A DNA stretch of 64,000 bases from Pseudobacteroides sp. (GTDB taxonomy: Bacteria; Bacillota; Clostridia; Acetivibrionales; DSM-2933), in contig NZ_DATCTU010000071.1 in the NCBI RefSeq assembly GCF_036567765.1, positions 1 to 64,000 on the forward strand. Direction: 5' to 3'. Below, one piece after another: positions 8,940-15,587 of the stretch. Both the position numbers and the translations under genes were made by a program. The notes under the pieces were generated by a model. The model did not search any database, had not been told where the DNA came from, and worked only from the letters and a program-made list of their open reading frames with translations. The number at the start of each line of letters is the position of its first letter. Positions within the stretch are counted from its first letter, which is position 1.

Positions 8940-9698
8940 ATGCAAACTTTATATTCCAAAACAGAAGAAAAAGATATAGCAAAATATGTGCTGTTTTCAG
9001 GAGATCCCTGGAGGGTAGAAACAGTTGCAAAACAGTTGGAAAATGTACAGCATATAGCTTTTGCCAGGGAATTCAACACTTATACCGGTTACTATAAGGG
9101 GGTCAGAATAACAGTCACATCAACGGGTATAGGAGCTCCATCCGCTGCTATTGCCATGGAGGAAATGTACCAATGCGGTATGGAGGTTGCCGTCCGTATG
9201 GGCACCACCATGGGACTCAAGGATGACCTGCTGGGAAAACTTATTATTCCAACTGGAGCAATGAGAGAGGAAGCTACAAGTAAGACCTATGTGCCTGTAT
9301 CTTTCCCGGCGGTTGCAGATATTGACCTGATAAACTGCATGAATAAAAGCACTCTGGAGAACGGAAGACAATATGTTAACGGCATAACCTGTACTATGGA
9401 TGGCTTTTACAGCCAGATGAGGGATTCGCGACTGTCTTCCAAGATGAACAGAGACATGAGCGAGACATTTACTGCCCTAAAAAAATACAATATTTCAGCA
9501 GTGGATATGGAGTCAAGCTGTATGCTGGTACTGGCTAATCTTATGGGTATTAAGGGTTGTATTGTCACAATGACGACAGTTCTTGAAAACCTGAAGGATT
9601 ACCTTAAAGGGGATGCACGCACAACATCTGAACAAGACCTTTGCAAAATAGCTCTCGACGGGCTTGCAATATATGACAGAGAGGTGGCTGGAAAATGA
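8940..9698 (+). CDS. Nucleoside phosphorylase (uridine phosphorylase-like)
   Basis: A 252-residue enzyme of the PNP/UDP phosphorylase family I. It cleaves the glycosidic bond of a nucleoside with phosphate, giving a free base and (deoxy)ribose 1-phosphate in the cytoplasm. Visible motifs are the phosphate-binding 'SGDPWRVE' near residue 20, 'TSTGIGAPSAAIAMEE', 'AVRMGTTMGL' and the ribose-binding 'AVDMESSCMLVLANL'. These features favour the uridine phosphorylase branch. It starts 7 bases after the kinase gene and overlaps the next gene by 4 bases. It is the strongest evidence that the operon handles nucleosides. Confidence 0.9.
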   Translation: MQTLYSKTEEKDIAKYVLFSGDPWRVETVAKQLENVQHIAFAREFNTYTGYYKGVRITVTSTGIGAPSAAIAMEEMYQCGMEVAVRMGTTMGLKDDLLGKLIIPTGAMREEATSKTYVPVSFPAVADIDLINCMNKSTLENGRQYVNGITCTMDGFYSQMRDSRLSSKMNRDMSETFTALKKYNISAVDMESSCMLVLANLMGIKGCIVTMTTVLENLKDYLKGDARTTSEQDLCKIALDGLAIYDREVAGK

Positions 9699-10483
9699 AA
9701 GGGTTAAACTTTAATGATAAAAGTATATTAATTGGAATGGTACATTGTCTTGCACTGCCGGGGACACCGAGTTTCTGCGGTGATATGAAAAAAATAACCG
9801 AACAGGCCGTGAAGGATGCCATTACTCTTGAAAATTCAGGAATGGACGCTATTATTATAGAAAATATGGGTGACGGAACCTTCGGTATAAATCTTGATAT
9901 TGAACAATCCTGTGCATTGGCGGCTATCAGTGCCATTGTAGCACAAAACGTCAGCATACCCATAGGTATAGATGCCGCAATGAATGATTATGCAACTGCA
10001 TTTTCCATAGCAAAGGCTATTGACGCCGATTTTGTAAGAATACCTGTTTTTGTGGACACGGTTGAGTTCTTTGGAGGAATTATCACACCGTGTGCACGGG
10101 AAGCTATGAAGTTTAGAAAAAATCTCGGTGCTGAGAATGTGAAGATACTGGCCGACATTCAGGTCAAACACACTCATATGCTGCTTCCTCACGTGACGAT
10201 AGAAGATTCTGCAAAATCGGCAGAGGCCTGCGGAGCAGATGCTATCATTGTAACAGGTACTCATATAGGTATTGAAACCCCCATTGACATTATAAAGAGA
10301 GTTAAACAGGTTACAAAACTGCCGGTCATTGCCGGAAGCGGTGTTAAAACCTCCAATATAAAGGAACAGCTGAAAATTGCGGACGGTGCCATAGTAGGCT
10401 CCAGCCTGAAGGAAGGCGGCATTATAGAAAACCCTGTTTCTCCGGAGCTTTGCATGGAACTTATTAAAGCTTTTAATTCGTAG
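9695..10483 (+). CDS. BtpA/SgcQ-family TIM-barrel protein
   Basis: A 262-residue protein of the BtpA/SgcQ family. The fold is a TIM barrel; the biochemical activity of the family is not well settled. Visible features are 'IGMVHCLALPGTPSF' at the start, 'DAIIIENMGD' on strand 2, 'DFVRIPVFVDT' mid-barrel, and a phosphate-binding end 'VIAGSGVKTSNIKEQLKIADGAIVGSSLK', typical of barrels acting on phosphorylated sugars. The ATG overlaps the phosphorylase stop. In context it may act on a pentose phosphate released from the nucleoside; this is inference. Confidence 0.85.
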   Translation: MKGLNFNDKSILIGMVHCLALPGTPSFCGDMKKITEQAVKDAITLENSGMDAIIIENMGDGTFGINLDIEQSCALAAISAIVAQNVSIPIGIDAAMNDYATAFSIAKAIDADFVRIPVFVDTVEFFGGIITPCAREAMKFRKNLGAENVKILADIQVKHTHMLLPHVTIEDSAKSAEACGADAIIVTGTHIGIETPIDIIKRVKQVTKLPVIAGSGVKTSNIKEQLKIADGAIVGSSLKEGGIIENPVSPELCMELIKAFNS

Positions 10484-10564
10484 ACAGTTTTCCTGAAAAC
10501 ACTTTAATCAATATGAATTCAAATATATAATTTATTCACCAAAATAATACAGAACAAAGGACTG

Positions 10565-11725
10565 ATGTTTATGATGAGGCCGATGAAACTTGCCGGAAGC
10601 CAGCTAATGTTCGGAAAAGGATCACTTGAACACCTGAAGACACTGAAAGGGAAAAAAGCGTTTATTGTAACCGGTGGCTCAAGCATGAAGAAAAGCGGAA
10701 TTTTACAGAAAACCATAGATTATTTGAAAGAAGCGGGAATAGACAGTTCTGTCTTTGAGGGTGTAGAACCCGATCCGCTGTTCAGCACCGTATATAGAGG
10801 AGCCGAAGCAATGAAGAAAGAACAGCCTGATATAATAGTCGGGCTTGGAGGGGGATCAGCAATGGATGCAGCAAAAGCCATGTGGGTTTATTATGAGCAT
10901 CCTGAATTGACGACATTAAAGGATATAGTACCGCCAAATCCCATACCTGAGCTGAGAAACAAGGCCATACTGGTCTGCATACCGTCAACCAGCGGAACTG
11001 CCAGTGAGGTAAGCCGCTCTGTGGTGATTACCGATGATGAGACTCATGTAAAATACGGTATAGGCAATATGGAGATGATGCCCGATATTGCCATCTGTGA
11101 CCCCGAGGTAACTGTAACCATGCCTGCAAAAATCACTGCTGAGACCGGTATGGATGCATTGACACATGCTATGGAAGCACTGGTATCAAAAAGAGCCAAT
11201 TATTTGAGTAATATATTGGCGGGAAATGCTGCTAAAGACATAATTGTAAATCTTCCAAAGGCTTATGCCAATGGAAATGTAATTGAATACCGTGAAATAA
11301 TGATAAATGCATCTATGGTTGCAGGTCTTGCGTTTACAAATGTATCTTTAGGAATAGTCCATTCTATGGCCCATACGCTGGGAAGTTATTTCGGTATATC
11401 CCATGGGCTTGCCGATGCAATAATACTTCCATATGTTATGGAGTTCAATCTGGAGGATGAAACAGCTAAAACAGCCTATTCAGAATTAGCAAAGGAACTG
11501 GGAGCCAACGATTTGATCCGGGTTGTTGAAGATCTGAACAACTCCATAGGTATTCCGTCACATATTTCAGATCTGATACCCGATGAGAATGAGTATATGG
11601 AAAAGCTGGAGGTCATGTCGGAAATGGCGTTAAATGACGGATGCACAAAAACCAATCCGGTTATTCCTACCAGGGAACAAATGAAAGCATTATTTATAAA
11701 AATATATAAAGCTCAGGTAAAATAA
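10565..11725 (+). CDS. Iron-containing alcohol dehydrogenase
   Basis: A 386-residue group III (Fe-ADH) NAD(P)-dependent dehydrogenase. The nucleotide-binding half has 'IVGLGGGSAMDAAKAM' (the GGGS motif). The metal ligands are in 'GMDALTHAMEALVS' and 'IVHSMAHTLGSYFGISHGLADAI'. Three ATG codons (10565, 10571, 10574) lie close together after AACAAAGG; 10571 has the better spacing, so the first two residues are uncertain. It is separated by 81 bases from the preceding gene but stays on the same strand with no visible terminator. It could reduce an aldehyde released by one of the two TIM-barrel enzymes next to it. Confidence 0.9.
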   Translation: MFMMRPMKLAGSQLMFGKGSLEHLKTLKGKKAFIVTGGSSMKKSGILQKTIDYLKEAGIDSSVFEGVEPDPLFSTVYRGAEAMKKEQPDIIVGLGGGSAMDAAKAMWVYYEHPELTTLKDIVPPNPIPELRNKAILVCIPSTSGTASEVSRSVVITDDETHVKYGIGNMEMMPDIAICDPEVTVTMPAKITAETGMDALTHAMEALVSKRANYLSNILAGNAAKDIIVNLPKAYANGNVIEYREIMINASMVAGLAFTNVSLGIVHSMAHTLGSYFGISHGLADAIILPYVMEFNLEDETAKTAYSELAKELGANDLIRVVEDLNNSIGIPSHISDLIPDENEYMEKLEVMSEMALNDGCTKTNPVIPTREQMKALFIKIYKAQVK

Positions 11726-11746
11726 TTATAGCTTTTGGAGGCTACT

Positions 11747-12469
11747 ATGAAACTGATATGTTATTTATCCAATGGATACCCCACAATTGAGTCTAGCATT
11801 GCAATGGCTGAAAACTATATACAGGCAGGGTGCGATATTATAGAGGTGGATTTCCCGTCCTCCGATCCTTACCTTGAAGGCGAATATATAGCCAATCGCA
11901 TGAAGGAAGCTCTTGAAGCATGTAGCGACTACAGTAAATATATGGATGGAATAATAAAGATTAAAAACAATCATCCTAGTACAAAGTTCATACTTCTTTC
12001 ATATGAGAACACCATTCTGGAAATAGGCGTTGATCAGTTCATCAAATTCTGTGTAGAAAATGATTTAATGGACCTTATCTATGTTGGAAGTCATAATGAA
12101 GAAGTAAAGAACAAGCTTATTGAAAGCGGTATCAAGATATCATGCTACGTGCAATTCCACATGGACGACAAGGAAATCCAGTCAGCACTGTTGTCTAACG
12201 GTTTTGTTTACATGCAGGCCAAACCTACTACAAATAATATTAATCCGCAATTCCCGACTCTTAGGCATTGCATTGAGCATTTGAAGAAGCTGGGGATAAA
12301 AAGGGAGATATACTGCGGTGTAGGCATATATGCCCCTGAAGATATACAAATGGCAAAGGACGCCGGTGCTGACGGAGTTTTTGTAGGAAGCACGGTACTT
12401 AAGCTTCATACTGATGTTCCTAAAATGAAAGAAACCATAGTATTATTTAAAAAAGCCTGTAATGAGTGA
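11747..12469 (+). CDS. TrpA-like TIM-barrel protein, orphan and with an altered active site
   Basis: A 240-residue barrel resembling the tryptophan synthase alpha subunit, which splits indole-3-glycerol phosphate by a retro-aldol reaction. The TrpA loop is recognisable as 'IIEVDFPSSDPYLEG': Glu33 matches TrpA Glu49, but the position of catalytic Asp60 is Glu44. The phosphate end 'GVGIYAPEDIQMAKDAGADGVFVGS' is kept. No trpB or other tryptophan gene is nearby. The ATG at 11747 follows TTGGAGG; an upstream in-frame TTG at 11735 has no site. It is last in the nucleoside operon, so an aldolase-like step on a phosphorylated sugar is more likely than tryptophan synthesis. Confidence 0.8.
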   Translation: MKLICYLSNGYPTIESSIAMAENYIQAGCDIIEVDFPSSDPYLEGEYIANRMKEALEACSDYSKYMDGIIKIKNNHPSTKFILLSYENTILEIGVDQFIKFCVENDLMDLIYVGSHNEEVKNKLIESGIKISCYVQFHMDDKEIQSALLSNGFVYMQAKPTTNNINPQFPTLRHCIEHLKKLGIKREIYCGVGIYAPEDIQMAKDAGADGVFVGSTVLKLHTDVPKMKETIVLFKKACNE

Positions 12470-12600
12470 CTTGTCCTACACCTTTACCAACTGTTGGAGT
12501 ACCAATTATTGTAACATTGTTAATATACTTTTTTAGTCCAAGTGATAAAAGTTCGGAGCTACTGGCTGACATATTCAAATGCATCAAGAATAGCTGTACC
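12447..12600 (-). pseudogene. Fragment of an S41-family (C-terminal processing) peptidase
   Basis: Read on the minus strand, a short open stretch gives 'MSASSSELLSLGLKKY' and then 'NNVTIIGTPTVGKGVGQ', which matches the catalytic Ser and Lys region of S41 peptidases (S-x-S-x-SE and GTxTxGKGxxQ). Nothing before or after it makes a full peptidase, and it overlaps the 3' end of the TrpA-like gene. A frame-shifted piece upstream (to about 12660) may belong to it. The remainder, to 12794, holds nothing I recognise. Confidence 0.45.
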
Positions 12601-12794
12601 TGTTGGTGTAAGTGTAACACGCCTTCCTTGAAGGGTGATGCCCTGAGTCTCCTTTAGCCTCATCTAGGCGAAAAATATCACAAGTCAAGTCAAAGAACAT
12701 GCAGGGGCGATGGGAGGGTAAAGAATATCAAGCTTTGTGCCAACTTCGATATAAATTGACAGCACTCACATGAATATATACAGCCAATAGCTTT

Positions 12795-13079
12795 TTACAT
12801 TTGGGTAATATTCCTTGATCTGTTGGCTATCCTGATTCCATCTTTAAGACCCTGCCAATAGACACGTTCATAAATGATCACATCCTTTGCAGAAATAGCT
12901 TCCTCATATTGAAGAAGCAGCTCTTCATCCTCAAATGATATTTTGGATAGAATCATCCTTTGAATCTCTTCTATCCTGAGTCCCAAATTCCTGGCCCTCT
13001 TATTCTGTCTAGCTCTGATGCCTGCTATTTCAACTCGCATTTCTATAAAGCTCTTTAAATATGATCTTAAGCTTCTCAT
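12795..13079 (-). CDS. Small hypothetical protein, charged and helical
   Basis: A 94-residue protein with a near-ideal ribosome site (AGGAGG) 6-7 bases before its ATG on the minus strand, which is the main reason to accept it. It is rich in Arg, Glu and Ile, has no signal peptide or membrane segment, and looks wholly alpha-helical ('IRARQNKRARNLGLRIEEIQ'). I do not recognise the family. It stands alone, pointing away from the XRE regulator at 13480, with about 400 bases between the two starts. Confidence 0.6.
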   Translation of the reverse strand: MRSLRSYLKSFIEMRVEIAGIRARQNKRARNLGLRIEEIQRMILSKISFEDEELLLQYEEAISAKDVIIYERVYWQGLKDGIRIANRSRNITQM

Positions 13080-13249
13080 AAAAAACCTCCTTCCTCCGGC
13101 TGCCTAAGTAAAAGAATTTGTAAATAATGCCAGCCCTTCATTTTCAAGTAAGCAATTAATATTGCTATGCTATTCTTTGACACTTGGGGAATTAATAAGA
13201 CCCAGTGGGGTTTTTTCTGCTTTTACCACCAAACACGAGTAATGTTGAG

Positions 13250-13459
13250 ATTATGCGTTATTTTGGGTTAATTTTAAGTTTGACTTTTAGCTTATTTTTG
13301 GTATATTTTAGTTTTAGTAATTAACCTAAAATGTAATTAATTACATTATAATACGTGATGATGCGTGATTCAAATTTACATTAACGCATATTAACGTATT
13401 TGTTGGTTTATTCGTCCTATTACCTTCGTTTTGCGTGAAAATGCGTTTAATTACGTTAA
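13250..13459. promoter_or_regulatory. Cluster of TGCGT/ACGCA repeats and a perfect palindrome before the XRE gene
   Basis: Within 210 bases the core T(G/A)CGT(T/G)A or its complement occurs about eight times: near 13254, 13353, 13362, 13381, 13391, 13431, 13441 and 13451. Between them is an 18-bp perfect palindrome (AATGTAATT then AATTACATT) at 13330-13347. This density, confined to the upstream region of a DNA-binding regulator, suggests operators for that regulator. Confidence 0.5.
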
Positions 13460-13479
13460 TTTTAGAGGATATATTAATT

Positions 13480-13962
13480 ATGAATACTATTGGTGAAAGA
13501 ATTAAATATTTGCGTCAAAAACATAAAGTAACTCAGAATGAATTAGCTGATGGTGCAAAGATTCAAAGAGGCAATATAAGCCATTACGAAAAAGGTCATT
13601 GGAATCCAAATTATGATACAGCAGAAAAAATTGCAAACTTTTTTAAAGTTGATGCGGATTGGCTTTATTATGGAGACTCTAATAAATTTAAGGAAGAAAA
13701 CATTCCATATAAATCTGAACTTGAAAAGGCTAAAGGCTTATCAAAGGAGGCTTATGCTGATGGAAATAAGATGACATCAAAAGATAAAAAAACACTTGCT
13801 AAAGTTATCGAAGGTGCTTTGGGTGATGTTATATTAAGCACCAACAATGATGAGCTATCCGATGAAGATATTGCTATTGTAGTAAATGCCATAAAATATG
13901 CTTTTGTTATGATGAAAAAAGACCAAAAGGAGTTAAAAAACAAACGAGAAAAAGATAAATAA
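13480..13962 (+). CDS. XRE-family transcriptional regulator
   Basis: A 160-residue protein with an N-terminal Cro/CI-type helix-turn-helix (about residues 5-62, 'IGERIKYLRQKHKVTQNELAD' shown in part, then 'RGNISHYEKG' and 'DADWLYYG'). The C-terminal 95 residues are charged and helical, with no known effector domain. The ATG at 13480 is preferred to the upstream in-frame ATG at 13435 because AGAGGAT (13464-13470) precedes it and because the HTH family normally begins about here. It resembles phage- or element-borne repressors, but no integrase or phage genes are next to it. Confidence 0.88.
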   Translation: MNTIGERIKYLRQKHKVTQNELADGAKIQRGNISHYEKGHWNPNYDTAEKIANFFKVDADWLYYGDSNKFKEENIPYKSELEKAKGLSKEAYADGNKMTSKDKKTLAKVIEGALGDVILSTNNDELSDEDIAIVVNAIKYAFVMMKKDQKELKNKREKDK

Positions 13963-14055
13963 TAATTTGCATAAATTATACAAAAATATCCATATATCTT
14001 CTTAAATTTTGTAATCTGGATTTATTGAATTATGAAGAGATGACATTTTTGAGTA

Positions 14056-14079
14056 CTGAAACTTAGTGTTTCGGGTTTT
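14056..14079 (+). terminator. Possible terminator of the XRE gene
   Basis: A 7-bp stem (CTGAAAC with GTTTCGG, one G-T pair) and a 5-base loop are followed by GTTTT. It lies 93 bases after the XRE stop codon. Confidence 0.4.
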
Positions 14080-14289
14080 GCTATTTCATAGAGATTCTCA
14101 TTATTAAATAGGTATCGGAAGCCAAATATAAATAATTAAAAAAACCGGCGGCAGCGAGGTAAGTTATTATTAAACCTAAAAATTTTTCCTCCATGGCAAG
14201 TCGATAGACTATTTAGAGTTTCAAACATTATGGTTACAAAGAGTAATTGTAGAGAGTTTTTACTACCGCCGTAGTGTTGTCAATAAAAT

Positions 14290-14323
14290 AAGGCTGAATA
14301 TATAATACAATGTATTCAGCCTT
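14290..14323 (-). terminator. Hairpin terminator downstream of the SleB-type hydrolase
   Basis: An 11-bp perfect stem (AAGGCTGAATA with TATTCAGCCTT) has a 12-base loop. On the minus strand it is followed by the T-rich TATTTTATTG. It sits 75 bases beyond the hydrolase stop codon. Confidence 0.55.
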
Positions 14324-14397
14324 AAGAAATTACAAAAAAGTTAAAAATTATTACAAAGTGGTAAACTATCATTTACATTTATAACTATATATAGGTC

Positions 14398-15231
14398 CTA
14401 ATAATAAAAATACATTCCGTCAATCCTTTTGTACAGTGTGATTCTTTTGCTTTTAAAAGGTACATCACAGAAGTATAAGCACTTGCTGATATTGTTAACA
14501 CCTTCATAAGCCATTTTTGCTGCAGTAATGCATTCCTGGGTGGGATTAAGGGTTTTGAATCCGGATTTATATGCTGGTGGGAATTGACCTCGCTGGAATA
14601 TAACGTCTTGAACTGTGTCTGGATAGGCTGGGCTTTTTATTCTATTTAATACTACATTAGCGATTGCTACTTTGGCATTGATAGATAAGCCTTTACCTTC
14701 AACGTGGATTATTCTTGCAAGCCATAGTAAATCTTCATCGGTATATGGCCTTTTATAAATTGCTGAGGCTGGTACAGCCATTTTATCATTGGTTATTGAC
14801 AATGTATAATACTTAGGGTCCCAATCAACCTTGCAGCCAAGGGTTTCAGATATGAATCTCAGTGGAACCATGGCACGGTTATTACTAATCTCTAGAGCAC
14901 AATCCATATTAAACTTTTCGCCGTTAATAAGTATTTCTTTCTTATCTTGGAACAGTTCCATGAGACTTTGTTGGGTTACTACCATGGCCTTCTTTTCTCC
15001 AGCCACCCAACAAACATCTGCTCCGAGAGCCTCACTTATAATCCGCAGCGATACAAATGTACGCCCGTTTTTAATATAAGGCGGTGCATCGGTTTTGATG
15101 TATTTGCTGTTTACCTTTAAAGTGATAAAAATCTGAGAGTTTAAAGCACTTGCCGGAAGGCAGAAACTTAAGGTTAAGCAAATCATAACAATAAGACATA
15201 TTACTGGCCTTGCATAACTAGTTTTTCTCAT
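14398..15231 (-). CDS. Secreted SleB-type cell-wall hydrolase with stalk domains
   Basis: A 277-residue exported protein. The signal peptide (about residues 1-30, ending 'SFCLPASA') is followed by two copper-amine-oxidase-like stalk motifs ('NGRTFVSLRIISEALGADVCW' in part, and 'NRAMVPLRFISETLGCKVDW'), which serve as cell-surface modules. A SleB/CwlJ (hydrolase_2) domain runs from about residue 165 to the end ('LLWLARIIHVEGKGLSINAKVAIANVVLNR' in part). SleB-like enzymes cut peptidoglycan, often spore cortex. The ATG at 15231 has GAGGAG 6 bases before it; an upstream in-frame ATG has no site. It is transcribed alone. Confidence 0.87.
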   Translation of the reverse strand: MRKTSYARPVICLIVMICLTLSFCLPASALNSQIFITLKVNSKYIKTDAPPYIKNGRTFVSLRIISEALGADVCWVAGEKKAMVVTQQSLMELFQDKKEILINGEKFNMDCALEISNNRAMVPLRFISETLGCKVDWDPKYYTLSITNDKMAVPASAIYKRPYTDEDLLWLARIIHVEGKGLSINAKVAIANVVLNRIKSPAYPDTVQDVIFQRGQFPPAYKSGFKTLNPTQECITAAKMAYEGVNNISKCLYFCDVPFKSKRITLYKRIDGMYFYY

Positions 15232-15520
15232 ACTCATCTCCTCTTTGAAAGATTTTGCATTTATCTTGTCCAAAATAAACTTATTAGAGATAAAAATTAT
15301 TTCTGTAAAATGCTATTATTCCAAATTAATCACTTTTAATCCAAATATCCTGATTTTCTATTAACTTATAAATTATAAATATTAATAATAATATAAATTT
15401 ATAAATAAATGCAATTTTGGCACTATAATATCATACAGAGACAAAGCAAGCAAGGCCGCATTAGTAAACAATACAAAATAATTTATATGAAAGCTGACAG
15501 TGAGTTGGAATAGATATGAA

Positions 15521-15557
15521 TATAGGGGGAGTGTATCTTTGATACACTCCCCCTATA
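15521..15557 (-). terminator. Perfect 17-bp hairpin after the GH10 gene
   Basis: TATAGGGGGAGTGTATC and its exact complement flank a TTT loop. It lies 30 bases after the xylanase stop codon, so it should act as a terminator or 3'-end stabiliser, but there is no strong T-run on either side. The rest of 15232-15587 is AT-rich and shows no gene. Confidence 0.6.
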
Positions 15558-15587
15558 GATAAAGAACTCTTATGCTCTTTTTTGTCT

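Larger units (their letters stand above)
13963..14397. other. 435-base intergenic region with two hairpins
   Basis: No gene is seen. It contains a terminator-like hairpin at 14056-14079 and another at 14290-14323. A CGGCGG run at 14147 and a CCGCCG run at 14266 could pair over about 110 bases, with partial pairing next to them. That is unusual in such AT-rich DNA, but I cannot name the element. Confidence 0.4.

Noticed and set aside
11747..12469. Assignment of the TrpA-like gene to tryptophan synthesis
   Set aside because: No trpB or other trp gene is near, the catalytic Asp is replaced by Glu, and the gene closes a nucleoside operon.
12466..12657. 63-codon plus-strand reading frame after the TrpA-like gene
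   Set aside because: No ribosome site and no recognisable product; the opposite strand reads as an S41 peptidase fragment.
13480..13962. Prophage or integrative element around the XRE regulator
   Set aside because: No integrase, attachment repeats or phage genes are seen on either side.
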